A DNA stretch of 64,000 bases from Oleispira sp963933055 (GCA_963933055.1 CAWVSY010000010.1:13210-77209), one strand, 5' to 3'. Shown: positions 43,455 through 52,271, counted from the stretch's first letter. The notes: generated from the sequence alone by a model not told the origin. Made by a program: numbers and translations.

Positions 43455-44402
43455 ATGGCGCAGACTAAGCGTTTTTTAGTGTACGTCGCATCAAACCATG
43501 CCGGTTTAGAAGCTGAGCGTTATGAAGTAACCAGGCAATTGGCTCGCATGGGTATTCTTACCTGCGGCTTTCCTTGTCGTGAAGATACTTCGCCTTATGA
43601 TTGGAATCTGGCGCGTTCTCAGATTGAAGATGCTGACTTATTCCTTATGATTCTAGGTGACGACTATGGCCCAGTGGCACCCACGGGCATAAGCTATTTG
43701 CACCGAGAATTTGTGCATGCGCAGCATTTATCGAAACCTGTTTTGTCTTTCATGAAAAATTCATTACCGTCCCAGATTCAAACGGAAGCCCATCGACGTC
43801 TTGCGGGTTTCCATGGTGTTATTTCAAAAACCAGTTTTCGCCTTTGGCATTTAAGAGAAGAATTGTTGTCTCATGTTAAAACAGCCGTGGTTAATGCGTT
43901 AACTAATAAAGCGGGTGGCTGGCAAAAATTGGCGGGGACAGAAGAGGTTCCTTTAGATATTCCTGTCGTTGAGGCTCCTGCTAAGGGCGATAATAAACAA
44001 TGGCTTTTGCAATCAAGACAAATGATTCGTTTGCAATTGTCGGCCAAAGTATACGAAGCGGGTAATAATACACTGGAAGAAATAGCCGTATCCTTACGTT
44101 GGGATGCTATTTTTGTATGTGTTGCCCGATTAATGGCTTCTGCGGCTAGCGAAGAGAAGTTACGTGCGGCCTTAGAGAATTTGGCCGCGGCTGAAGTAAG
44201 GCAGCGTTTATTGCAGCAGCATCCTTCTGCTCATGCTGTCGATGATATTCGCATTAATCGAGTTCAGTTTGGTGAGCTGGTTAAGCAATGGCAGGAACAC
44301 AATTTGATTGTGAAGAAGAATGCTTCCGGTCGAGATGCTTGGAAGTTATCGGCGCAAGGTATGTCACGGTTATTGGCTACCAGCAGTCAGAAAACAGCCT
44401 AA
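43455..44402 (+). CDS. DUF4062 domain protein with C-terminal winged-helix-like region
   Basis: 315 residues. The first 110 match DUF4062: FLVYVASNHAGLEAERYEVTRQL, YDWNLARSQIEDADLFLMILGDDYG, then GISYLHREFVHAQHLSKPVLSFM. This Rossmann-like domain usually sits at the N terminus of large STAND/NACHT-type proteins; here no ATPase is attached. The last 120 residues (EVRQRLLQQ...LVKQWQEHNLIVKKN...WKLSAQGMSRLL) look like a winged helix. The role is unknown. GAGAGG precedes the ATG at 43455. It stands alone and is convergent with an ArsR-type regulator. Confidence 0.78.
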   Translation: MAQTKRFLVYVASNHAGLEAERYEVTRQLARMGILTCGFPCREDTSPYDWNLARSQIEDADLFLMILGDDYGPVAPTGISYLHREFVHAQHLSKPVLSFMKNSLPSQIQTEAHRRLAGFHGVISKTSFRLWHLREELLSHVKTAVVNALTNKAGGWQKLAGTEEVPLDIPVVEAPAKGDNKQWLLQSRQMIRLQLSAKVYEAGNNTLEEIAVSLRWDAIFVCVARLMASAASEEKLRAALENLAAAEVRQRLLQQHPSAHAVDDIRINRVQFGELVKQWQEHNLIVKKNASGRDAWKLSAQGMSRLLATSSQKTA

Positions 44403-44418
44403 CTAGACTATTGGCTGT

Positions 44419-44748
44419 TTATTGCGCACCGGATAGCAATGACTGCTTATGTTCTATTTCATCTCTCATGCTATTACACACGGTATCGCACAATGCAAAA
44501 ATATAAGGTGCAGAAATACTGAAGTAGGCCATATTACCTTCTTGGCGTCTGCTAACCATGCTGTGGTTGCGTAAGCTTGCAAGGTGTTTTGATATGTTAG
44601 GTTGAGATGCGCCAACTCGATTGACCAGTTCGCCAACACTGCATTCGCCTTGCTGCAATTCATGTAAGATTCGCAATCGCATAGGATCTGCTAATAAACG
44701 GAAACGCTGAGCAACAAGCTCAAGCATTTCAGGAGTCATTTCAACCAT
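44419..44748 (-). CDS. ArsR family transcriptional regulator
   Basis: 109 residues with a winged helix-turn-helix: FRLLADPMRLRILHELQQGECSVGELVNRVGASQPNISKHLASL, then RQEGNMAYFSISAP. The metal-binding ELCVCDL motif of ArsR is absent (ECSVGEL), though CDTVC near the C terminus gives two Cys, so a redox or sulfur signal is as likely as a metal. Several ATGs (44754, 44748, 44739) are possible; 44748 has GAGAA at good spacing. Its target is unknown; it is convergent with the DUF4062 gene. Confidence 0.87.
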   Translation of the reverse strand: MVEMTPEMLELVAQRFRLLADPMRLRILHELQQGECSVGELVNRVGASQPNISKHLASLRNHSMVSRRQEGNMAYFSISAPYIFALCDTVCNSMRDEIEHKQSLLSGAQ

Positions 44749-44959
44749 TATCATTTCTCAATATATCAATTGATCTATATTAAACTAAATTAAAAGAAAT
44801 CCCTATGCCTTGTTTCATATAGGCAAGCGTTGGATGTAGGTAAGTGTTGAATATAGAAAAGGGTCTTAGAGGGGGTGAGCGAAAATAATTACCATTAATG
44901 ACATGGCTAGGCATGGGTTCGCAAATCACAATCCGTTATACTAGGAGCCAGTCGTTTCG

Positions 44960-44990
44960 TTTTATGTTTCATTTCATTTTTATGTTTCAT
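44960..44990. repeat. 13 bp direct repeat upstream of apbE
   Basis: TTTTATGTTTCAT occurs at 44960-44972 and 44978-44990 (period 18), just ahead of the apbE start. A TATACT element (44937-44942) precedes it and may be the -10 of the apbE promoter. Confidence 0.6.
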
Positions 44991-45006
44991 GTAAGGTTAG
45001 TATGCT

Positions 45007-46050
45007 TTGAAAGCTTCTCTTTTCATTAATGTCTTTATTCTAATAGCCTTTACATCATTTCTAAGTGGCTGCAGCGAACCTCAGGTCGTGAGTAAAATCT
45101 CAGGGCCAACCATGGGGACGCAATATCACATTAGCTGGGTCGCTACGACCACCAATAGCAGCGCCATTTTAGCCGAGCGTGATCGGGTTAAAAGCTTGGT
45201 TGACCAGCTGCTGATCGATTTCAATAAAAGTATGTCTACTTACGACCCAGAATCGGAATTATCGATCCTTAATACGCAATACACGGCTAACTGGCAAACA
45301 ATCAGTAAAGACCTTTATCGCGTATTAACAATGGCAATGACCGTGAATCAGCAATCTCATGGCGCTTTTGATGTTACGGTAGGGCCTTTAGTGAATCTTT
45401 GGGGGTTTGGTCCAAACAAAGCAAATGATCATGTGCCAGCGCAAGCCGCCATTCAAGAGCGTTTGTCGCTGGTGGGCTCTGACGCGATCAGTTTGCGCCA
45501 TCAGGAAGGAAAACCGCAGTTGCAGTTGGCCGCAAAGCGCTACATTGATCTATCAGCGATTGCCAAAGGGGATGCCGTTGATGTGCTAGGGCTTTTGCTT
45601 CAGCAACAGGGGATTACTAACTATTTAGTAGAAGTCGGTGGGGAAATTATTGCTCATGGTACTAAGCCCGATCATGCCCCTTGGCGGATAGCGATTGAAG
45701 CGCCAAATGATGAGGGTCGCAGTGTGCAAATAATTATACCGTTATCTAAAATGGGCATAGCCACATCCGGCGACTACCGTAATTATTTTGAACAAGATGG
45801 CCAGCGCTTTTCTCATACAATTGATGGCCGTACGGGGTATCCTGTGAAGCATAGGCTTGCATCCGTTTCGGTATTGCACGAGTCTGTGGCGATGGCCGAT
45901 GCTTGGGCAACCGCCTTAACGGTATTAGGCGCGGAAGCTGGGTTGAGTTTGGCAGAAGAACATAATTTGGCCGTTTATTTTATTGTTCGTGGTGATCAAG
46001 GTTTTGAACAATATTCAAGCAGCCATTTTGAGCAATTAAGACTAGAATAA
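45007..46050 (+). CDS. apbE: FAD:protein FMN transferase ApbE
   Basis: 347 residues. A lipoprotein signal (FLSGCS) is followed by the ApbE core: GPTMGTQYHISW, FNKSMSTYDPESELS, HGAFDVTVGPLVNLWGFGP, DLSAIAKGDAVD, VEVGGEIIAHG and SGDYRNYF, HTIDGRTGYPV. ApbE attaches FMN covalently to Thr in flavoproteins such as NqrB and NqrC. It begins with TTG; the nearby ATG (45002) is out of frame and stops at once. The nqrM gene follows by 27 bp, but nqrA-F are not upstream as is usual. Confidence 0.94.
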   Translation: MKASLFINVFILIAFTSFLSGCSEPQVVSKISGPTMGTQYHISWVATTTNSSAILAERDRVKSLVDQLLIDFNKSMSTYDPESELSILNTQYTANWQTISKDLYRVLTMAMTVNQQSHGAFDVTVGPLVNLWGFGPNKANDHVPAQAAIQERLSLVGSDAISLRHQEGKPQLQLAAKRYIDLSAIAKGDAVDVLGLLLQQQGITNYLVEVGGEIIAHGTKPDHAPWRIAIEAPNDEGRSVQIIIPLSKMGIATSGDYRNYFEQDGQRFSHTIDGRTGYPVKHRLASVSVLHESVAMADAWATALTVLGAEAGLSLAEEHNLAVYFIVRGDQGFEQYSSSHFEQLRLE

Positions 46051-46077
46051 CTTTGTATTAGAGCAAAAGAGGTGTGT

Positions 46078-46317
46078 ATGACAACATTATTGATCGTTTT
46101 TAGTGTGATGGTGCTTTTTATCGTTTTTATGTCGGTCGGGTTATTGCTAGGAGGCAAGCCGATTAGTGGTTCTTGTGGCGGCATGTCAGCGGTAGGAATG
46201 AAAGGTGCGTGTGATGTTTGTGGTGGTGATTTGCAAAAATGTGAATCTAATAAAGACCCAATTCGTCAAGAAGCCGAAGACTTATTTTATGACGCTTCTA
46301 AAAAAGCCGATAAGTAA
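46078..46317 (+). CDS. nqrM: Na+-NQR maturation protein NqrM
   Basis: 79 residues. One membrane segment (LLIVFSVMVLFIVFMSVGLLLG) precedes the NqrM Cys cluster: GSCGG, then GACDVCGGDLQKC. NqrM is needed to insert the iron centre between NqrD and NqrE. The ATG at 46078 follows AGAGG. With apbE upstream it forms the flavinylation and iron assembly pair of the Na+-pumping NADH:quinone reductase, whose structural genes must be elsewhere. Confidence 0.94.
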   Translation: MTTLLIVFSVMVLFIVFMSVGLLLGGKPISGSCGGMSAVGMKGACDVCGGDLQKCESNKDPIRQEAEDLFYDASKKADK

Positions 46318-46508
46318 CTCTGTATTAGCAATTCTGTATAAGCGTTTGCACTGCGTTATTTGTTACTAAATAGATAAGGTGTATATAGTGTTTAAGTCAT
46401 CGTGCAGTTGGTTGGCCTATAACCTATAATTATTAGCAACAACAATATATCAAAAATAAAGTAATCAAAATCACATGAGTGATTATAGCCATAGGGGCGG
46501 AATGTAGG

Positions 46509-47903
46509 ATGGCAGATTTCCATTACGACGTAGTAATTATCGGGTCAGGTCCAGCGGGAGAAGGCGCAGCAATGAACGCTGCGAAAAAAGGAAAGAAGGT
46601 TGCGGTCGTTGAAAATCGTAATATGGTTGGGGGCAACTGTACCCACCTTGGTACCATACCTTCAAAAGCGTTGCGTCATTCTGTTAAGCAAATTATTCAA
46701 TTCAATACCAATCCGATGTTTCGCGACATTGGTGATCCAAGATGGTTTTCGTTTCCGCAAGTTCTTCGTAATGCTGAAGAAGTCATTGCCAAGCAAGTTA
46801 AAGTTCGCACTGAGTTCTACGGTCGAAATCGTGTCAGCCTGTATACTGGGGAAGCGAAGTTCATCGACCCTAATACCATTGATGTCTTAACGCCGCTTTC
46901 AACCAATCACATTCGCTTGCACGCGGAAAAGATTGTTATCGCAACGGGCTCTAGCCCATGGCGTCCAGATAACATCGATTTCACTCATGATCGTGTTTAT
47001 GACTCCGATACTATTTTGAGCCTTGAGCATACGCCACGCACCATGATTATTTATGGCGCCGGTGTTATTGGTTGTGAATACGCATCCATCTTTTCTGGTC
47101 TAGGGGTAAAGGTTGATTTGATTCACCCTGGTGATCGTTTACTGAATTTCTTAGATGATGAAATTTCTGATGCGTTGAGCTATCACTTACGTGATAAGGG
47201 CGCATTAATTCGCCATAACGAAGATTTTGACTCCGTCGAAGTGAACGATAAGTTCGTTACTTTGAAAATGAAATCGGGCAAGAAAGTAAAAGCCGATGCA
47301 TTTTTGTGGGCGGCAGGGCGTTCAGGGAATACCGAAGGTCTTGGCTTAGAAAATACTGGGTTGTCTGCTAATTCACGGGGTCAGTTGGATGTTGACCACA
47401 GCTATCGAACCGCTGTCGATCACATTTATGCGATTGGGGATGTGATTGGTTGGCCAGCTTTAGCTTCAGCGGCCTACGATCAAGGTCGTGCAGCCGCTGC
47501 TGATATAACCGATATGGAAGATTTCCGTTATGTCAGCGAAGTGCCTACCGGAATTTATACCATTCCAGAGATTAGCTCGGTAGGTAAAAATGAACGTGAA
47601 TTAACAGAAGCTAAAGTTCCTTATGAAGTAGGGCAAGCATTCTTTAAAAACATCGCTCGTGCTCAAATTACACACGAAGGCGTTGGGATGCTGAAAATCT
47701 TATTTCATCGTGATACTTTGGAGCTGTTGGGTGTTCATTGCTTTGGTGACCAGGCGGCAGAAATTGTACACATTGGTCAGGCGATCATGAGCCAAAAAGG
47801 GGAAGGGAATACGTTGAAGTATTTCGTTAATACCACCTTTAACTATCCAACAATGGCAGAAGCGTATCGTATTGCTGCGTTGAATGGATTGAATAAGCTT
47901 TAA
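46509..47903 (+). CDS. sthA: Soluble pyridine nucleotide transhydrogenase
   Basis: 464 residues, like E. coli SthA (466). FAD loop VIIGSGPAGEGAAMNAAKKG, the region GGNCTHLGTIPSKAL with only one Cys (no redox disulfide, as in SthA), the NAD loop IYGAGVIGCEYAS, and the dimerisation domain ending YPTMAEAYRIAALNG. It transfers hydride between NADPH and NAD+ in the cytoplasm. The ATG at 46509 fits the family; the longer frame from 46479 is not needed. Confidence 0.95.
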   Translation: MADFHYDVVIIGSGPAGEGAAMNAAKKGKKVAVVENRNMVGGNCTHLGTIPSKALRHSVKQIIQFNTNPMFRDIGDPRWFSFPQVLRNAEEVIAKQVKVRTEFYGRNRVSLYTGEAKFIDPNTIDVLTPLSTNHIRLHAEKIVIATGSSPWRPDNIDFTHDRVYDSDTILSLEHTPRTMIIYGAGVIGCEYASIFSGLGVKVDLIHPGDRLLNFLDDEISDALSYHLRDKGALIRHNEDFDSVEVNDKFVTLKMKSGKKVKADAFLWAAGRSGNTEGLGLENTGLSANSRGQLDVDHSYRTAVDHIYAIGDVIGWPALASAAYDQGRAAAADITDMEDFRYVSEVPTGIYTIPEISSVGKNERELTEAKVPYEVGQAFFKNIARAQITHEGVGMLKILFHRDTLELLGVHCFGDQAAEIVHIGQAIMSQKGEGNTLKYFVNTTFNYPTMAEAYRIAALNGLNKL

Positions 47904-47910
47904 GATACAG

Positions 47911-47965
47911 AGTAGATCGTACTTTAGTCCGACAAGTATCCAGTCGGGCTAAAGCCGCGACCTAC
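47911..47965. repeat. Inverted pair of REP-like palindromic repeats
   Basis: Two copies of a roughly 23 bp unit (core TCGGGCTAAAGCC) lie head to head at 47911-47933 and 47942-47965, separated by 8 bp. The left copy is diverged, the right copy close to that at 50481. They can form one large hairpin and may also close the convergent sthA and tus transcripts. Confidence 0.7.
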
Positions 47966-47985
47966 ATATAATCTTTAATCCTTCG

Positions 47986-48894
47986 TCAAAGATATCGATG
48001 CACGCGCAAGCTCGGCAAAAACATCTCTTCGCAAATTTTAAAATCGTTTCTCGCTATTCGGGTTCTAGCCGCAGGCGGCTGTTCTTCTATCTGATTATAT
48101 TTCGGCAATAATGGGCTGCCTTCTTGCGGCACTAATAAAGGCAATGACACATTCATCGCTTTACGAATCGTTTCGCTATGACCTTTTTCATCTTGTAATT
48201 TATAAACCAAATTCGCTCTCACCACAGGTACTTGCGTTTGAATTTGAGCTAAAATTTCATGCTCTGGTAGGGTATGCAGTTTTTGTAACTGTTGCTGTAT
48301 GTGAGATTTCTCTTCCCCCATCGCCAATAATTTTGCTTCAGCTTGTGCAACTGTTAATTTTTTAATGCTGCGACCATTGCTATACCAAGTAAAACCAATT
48401 TTTTCAGGGCGATGAGGCAATATAGGAATGTGCCTATACAGCTGCTTTAAATGAATTCGCCCAAGGCCCGTATAATAAAGTTGATTACGTAAGGTTTTGT
48501 GGCGTGTATTTAATTGGGCTTTTTGACTCAGCCAAAAATCTTTATCTGTTTTTTGGATTTTCTGTACCAGCATTTTAAAGCTATCTTTGCTTGTATTGAT
48601 CTCTTTGGCTAGCGTAATCATTTCTTCGGTTGCCATGACAAAGCCATAACAACTGCGAGTTTCTCTGCCGTCTTGCTGGTCTTTGTACCAAATATCTTGG
48701 TAATAACTGCGTGCTTTTTTAATCGGATCGAGTGACTGTTCGCATTCAGCCAGCGCAACCCAGCATTTGGGCTGTTGCTGGCTAAGCAAATCACAAAATT
48801 TCGACAAACCAAAAGCGAGAGTATCAAAAGCCGCTACAAGCTCTGTGCTTTGTACAGAATTCAAAGGCGGGCTTGAAGCATCGTAAGAGCTCAT
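47986..48894 (-). CDS. tus: DNA replication terminus site-binding protein (Tus family)
   Basis: 302 residues against 309 in E. coli Tus. The similarity is weak at the N terminus but clear from YYTGLGRIHLKQLYRHI through PEKIGFTWYSNGRSIKKLTVAQAEAKLL, then VRANLVYK, MNVSLPLLVP and an end SLRVHRYL matching RLHLYVAD. Tus binds Ter sites and stops replication forks from one side. Outside enterics and some plasmids and marine genera it is rare. The ATG at 48894 overlaps the stop of the TerB-like gene by 4 bp, so the two are cotranscribed. Confidence 0.78.
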   Translation of the reverse strand: MSSYDASSPPLNSVQSTELVAAFDTLAFGLSKFCDLLSQQQPKCWVALAECEQSLDPIKKARSYYQDIWYKDQQDGRETRSCYGFVMATEEMITLAKEINTSKDSFKMLVQKIQKTDKDFWLSQKAQLNTRHKTLRNQLYYTGLGRIHLKQLYRHIPILPHRPEKIGFTWYSNGRSIKKLTVAQAEAKLLAMGEEKSHIQQQLQKLHTLPEHEILAQIQTQVPVVRANLVYKLQDEKGHSETIRKAMNVSLPLLVPQEGSPLLPKYNQIEEQPPAARTRIARNDFKICEEMFLPSLRVHRYL

Positions 48895-49322
48895 GGTTTG
48901 ATTTTATTTCTAGTTTGTATGAAGTCGCTGTGAGAAACATATAATAAATCGGCGATACGACGAATCATATGCTCTTCATATTTATCTAGCTGCTTATCGC
49001 TATAAGCGACCTTCCATAGAGACTCGATTAAATTTATTTTCTCTTCAGCGCTGTAACTTTCATTAATCACGGCGGTGAATTGAAACAAATCAGACGCTTC
49101 ATGAACCTTTTGTTTTGCCGTCGCCAAGAGTTCGCTAGCAACTTCTTCTGTAATAAAAAGCGTTTCGAATAAAATACTTTTTATTGTTTCAGATTCTGCA
49201 TCCGACAAATCATTATCGGCGTTCATTATTTCTACTAATAACGCTGCCGCGGCTAACTCAGGCTTATGGCTTTGAGTTGTTTCTTCTTGCTGCTGAAAAA
49301 AAGCTAATAATTTATTGAGCAT
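48891..49322 (-). CDS. TerB-like protein
   Basis: 143 residues, all helical. LAAAALLVEIMNADNDLSDAESETI and AYSDKQLDKYEEHMIRRIADLLYVSHSDFI show the TerB pattern with D-x-D-x-S-type acidic metal-binding positions. TerB domains appear in tellurite/phage resistance proteins but also in many housekeeping proteins, so no resistance role is implied. It lies 24 bp from tal and overlaps tus by 4 bp. A second, membrane-anchored TerB-like protein is at 52272-52805. Confidence 0.82.
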   Translation of the reverse strand: MLNKLLAFFQQQEETTQSHKPELAAAALLVEIMNADNDLSDAESETIKSILFETLFITEEVASELLATAKQKVHEASDLFQFTAVINESYSAEEKINLIESLWKVAYSDKQLDKYEEHMIRRIADLLYVSHSDFIQTRNKIKP

Positions 49323-49346
49323 ATTGACCTCTTGTTAGAATTTTCT

Positions 49347-50333
49347 TTAACTACGCTGTGCAATTTTTTCGCTAAGCATTATTTCTAGCGTGACTTGGTC
49401 TGCGGCAAAACGGCGAATGCCATCGGCCAATTTGTCATGTGCCATTGGGTCATCGCTCATTGCCCATCTGAAATTGGCTTCACTTAGTGTAGTGGGGGCC
49501 GCAATAGTTTCTTCTGCAGGAAACAGCTTTTGAATTAAAGGGCTAGTATCGGCTTCTAATTGCGCAAGCAAATCAGGACTAATGGTTAAACGATCACAAC
49601 CCGCCAACTGTTCTATCTCTCCGATATTACGGAAACTTGCCCCCATAACGATGGTTTTAAAACCGTGAGTCTTATAAAAATTAAAAATGTCGGTCACTGA
49701 AATAACACCAGGATCTTCACTAGCAGAATATTCAGCCACATTGGTATTTGCTTTGTACCAATCCAAAATACGGCCAACAAAAGGAGAAATTAGGGTAGCT
49801 CCTGCTTCTGCGCACGCTTGGGCTTGGGCAAAATGAAAGAGTAGGGTTAGGTTGCAATGAATGCCTTCTGCTTCCAAAATTTCAGCCGCTTTAATGCCTT
49901 CCCAAGTAGAGGCAATTTTAATCAGAATGCGATCTGAATGGATGCCTGCATCTTGATAAAGACGAATAAGTTTTCGGGCCTTCGCGACGGTTGCCGCAGT
50001 ATCAAAAGATAAGCGCGCATCGACTTCTGTCGAAATAACCCCAGGGATACTGGTTAAGATTTCACAGCCAATATTAACCGCGAGTTTATCGCCCACATTT
50101 TCTAGGGTTGTGCGGCTATCTTTTTGATTACCTTTAATTTCAAGTGCCCAATCGATGGCTTCTTCAATAAGATGCTGATAATTATCGAGTTTGGAGGCTT
50201 TTAAAATCAAGGAAGGGTTGGTCGTGGCATCAACCGGCTTAAATTGTTTAATCGCTTCAATATCGCCAGTATCGGCCACCACGGTGGTGATCGCCTTTAG
50301 TGCTTCTAATTTGTTCTTTGCTTGAGCTGACAT
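49347..50333 (-). CDS. tal: Transaldolase
   Basis: 328 residues of the TalB type (E. coli 317). The start motif VDATTNPSLILKA, DARLSFD, the Schiff-base Lys in ILIKIASTWEGIKAAE and the end region SPFVGRILDWYK are complete. It transfers a dihydroxyacetone unit in the non-oxidative pentose phosphate pathway. The last 10 residues (IMLSEKIAQRS) extend a little beyond the usual end. It is upstream of the TerB-like and tus genes on the same strand, so all three may be one transcript. Confidence 0.96.
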   Translation of the reverse strand: MSAQAKNKLEALKAITTVVADTGDIEAIKQFKPVDATTNPSLILKASKLDNYQHLIEEAIDWALEIKGNQKDSRTTLENVGDKLAVNIGCEILTSIPGVISTEVDARLSFDTAATVAKARKLIRLYQDAGIHSDRILIKIASTWEGIKAAEILEAEGIHCNLTLLFHFAQAQACAEAGATLISPFVGRILDWYKANTNVAEYSASEDPGVISVTDIFNFYKTHGFKTIVMGASFRNIGEIEQLAGCDRLTISPDLLAQLEADTSPLIQKLFPAEETIAAPTTLSEANFRWAMSDDPMAHDKLADGIRRFAADQVTLEIMLSEKIAQRS

Positions 50334-50480
50334 GGTAATTCCTTAGACCAATCGTTGAATATCAATACTTATACCGTTAACTATTAATGCCAGCTTCTAC
50401 TGATTAGACAAAAGAGTCAAGTACTTGAAATAGAAATCAAAAAGGAGAAGATCAATACGAAGAAATGTATCAATCCAAAG

Positions 50481-50505
50481 AGTAGGTCGGGGCTTTAGCC
50501 CGACC
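50481..50505. repeat. REP-like palindromic repeat
   Basis: A GTAGGTCGGGGCTTTAGCCC-type unit followed by GACC, the same family as the pair at 47911-47965 and opposite in orientation to its best copy. It lies 9 bp after the dusA stop and can act as its terminator hairpin. Together these elements bracket tus, the TerB-like gene and tal. Confidence 0.7.
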
Positions 50506-50513
50506 ATTAAGCT

Positions 50514-51617
50514 CTAGAGTTGAGATTGCTCAAACGCCTCGCGACGTGCAAGTGCTTCTAAACGATTCGCTTCATTTTCAGCATCTGTGGGCACTTTGCT
50601 CAAGGCTGTTCTCAATACCTCAATTCCAGAACCGGGTTTATGTGCGTTCTCACTGATGTAGCGACGGAACTGGCGTGCACCGGGCTGACCATGAAAAATA
50701 CCCAATATGTGACGGGTTATGTGCGATAAATAAATATCTTTAGAAAGTTGCTCTTCAATATAAGGCATGAAATCTTCAACAATCTTATGGCGTGAAGGAA
50801 TCGCTTTCTCGCGGCCATAAAAGACATTATCAACTTCTGCCATAATGTAAGGGTTGTGATAGGCCTCACGCCCCAGCATAACGCCATCAACATGCTCAAG
50901 TTGCTGCTGCATTTGATCGAAGTTGTTTAGACCGCCATTGATTAGAATCTCTAAATCAGGGAAATCTTGCTTTAGCTGGTAAACCCAATCGTATTTTAAC
51001 GGCGGAATATCACGATTCTCTTTAGGCGATAGCCCTTGAAGAATGGCTTTGCGAGCATGAACAATAAACGTTTTGCAGCCAGTATCGGCAACCGTGCCAA
51101 CAAAATTAACCAGTTCAGGGTAAGAGTCTTGGTCGTCGATACCAATGCGGTGCTTTACCGTAACGTCAATGTCCACAACATCTTGCATGGCCTTAATGCC
51201 GTCTGCGACTAACTGCGGATGCCCCATTAAACATGCACCAATCATATTGTTTTGGACGCGATCGCTTGGGCAGCCAACATTTAGGTTTACTTCATCGTAA
51301 CCCCATTCTTGAGCGTATCTAGCACACTGGGCAAGCTCGGCAGCATTGCTTCCGCCCAACTGAAGGGCAATAGGGTGTTCTTCTTTCCCATAACCCAAGA
51401 AACGCTCACGATTATTACCGTGAATAATCGCACCTGTTGTTACCATTTCGGTATACAAAACCGCATCACGGGTAATATGTCGCCAAAACTGCCTGCAATG
51501 AGAATCACTCCATTCCATCATCGGTGCAGTGGTGAATCTACGATTCACGCTATTGCTGGATTTGCTAGTATTGGCGGGGGCTGTAGCTGTTTTTGTGTTG
51601 TCGTTTGCTTGCGTCAT
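50514..51617 (-). CDS. dusA: tRNA-dihydrouridine(20/20a) synthase DusA
   Basis: 367 residues. After a Thr/Ser/Asn-rich N-terminal extension of about 27 residues come the Dus motifs: TTAPMMEWSDSHCRQFWR (FMN loop), NLNVGCPSDRVQNNMIGACLMGHP with the catalytic Cys, VKHRIGIDD, FIVHARKAILQGLSPKENR and GVMLGREAYHNPY. It reduces U20 and U20a of tRNA. The extension is longer than usual, but no internal Met fits the family start better. The gene ends in a REP-like hairpin. Confidence 0.94.
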   Translation of the reverse strand: MTQANDNTKTATAPANTSKSSNSVNRRFTTAPMMEWSDSHCRQFWRHITRDAVLYTEMVTTGAIIHGNNRERFLGYGKEEHPIALQLGGSNAAELAQCARYAQEWGYDEVNLNVGCPSDRVQNNMIGACLMGHPQLVADGIKAMQDVVDIDVTVKHRIGIDDQDSYPELVNFVGTVADTGCKTFIVHARKAILQGLSPKENRDIPPLKYDWVYQLKQDFPDLEILINGGLNNFDQMQQQLEHVDGVMLGREAYHNPYIMAEVDNVFYGREKAIPSRHKIVEDFMPYIEEQLSKDIYLSHITRHILGIFHGQPGARQFRRYISENAHKPGSGIEVLRTALSKVPTDAENEANRLEALARREAFEQSQL

Positions 51618-51903
51618 TGTGTGCTTTTATAGAGTGCTGTAAATATGCGCGGCATTATGTCATATCGTGCTGAGATACGCATTAAACGACGGATTTCTTG
51701 TGAGTGACTCATTAACAATATGTACAATATTCACGGGGGGCAAGCTGTAGCACGTATTTAGCTCATTTAAGTTCAATGCGACGCGATTGCCAGGAAATTA
51801 AATGAAAGACCTAGAAAACGTCACAACTATAAAACACCAGAGGAATTGTTTTATGCTTAATAGCTATGACTGTCGCACTTTAAACTTGATACTAAGTGCA
51901 TAA
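51618..51903. other. Noncoding spacer upstream of dusA
   Basis: About 290 bp, AT-rich, between dusA and a decayed small gene. I see no supported gene or terminator; short palindromic words occur near 51700-51735 but none convincing. It may carry the dusA promoter. Confidence 0.5.
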
Positions 51904-52171
51904 TCAACGAACCTTTCTACTAATTATTTTAAATAGTGTCTTATCCGGTTTCAGACTCTCATAGTCTTCTTTAGATATTTCTCTTGTAATAAACTTCGTG
52001 GCCAAATGCCACTCGTCAAGTTCAAGATAGCATCTACCATCTTTTGCAATATATTGACCAGAAATCACCATAGAAATAATCTAAATGTTCAGCATGCAAT
52101 AAAGCACGCTTTTCTTCAATCTGCCTTTTCGTCGGAAGCTCAACTTTCTTGAGCGTATAGTAATTACTCAT
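51904..52171 (-). pseudogene. Frameshifted small gene (about 90 residues)
   Basis: From an ATG at 52171 with a strong AAGGTAG site, a frame of 45 codons (MSNYYTLKKVELPTKRQ...) ends at TAG 52034-52036. In the +1 frame, 52071 to 51904 gives 55 codons (MVISGQYIAKDGRCYLELD...KIISRKVR) with normal composition but no ribosome binding site. The two read as one small protein broken by a single-base change between about 52034 and 52080. Two overlapping genes are the alternative. Not recognised as a family. Confidence 0.5.
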
Positions 52172-52271
52172 AAGCTACCTTAAAGCCAGCTAACATTTTA
52201 ATAATAGGCATGCGCGGTTGCGCAAGGTGAAGCCCGAAGGGTGTTGACTCCCCTCTATATAAGTTAAAAAC

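Noticed and set aside
44880..44915. Fur box upstream of apbE (AATAATTACCATTA)
   Set aside because: The match to the 7-1-7 Fur consensus is partial and lies in AT-rich DNA; chance similarity is likely.
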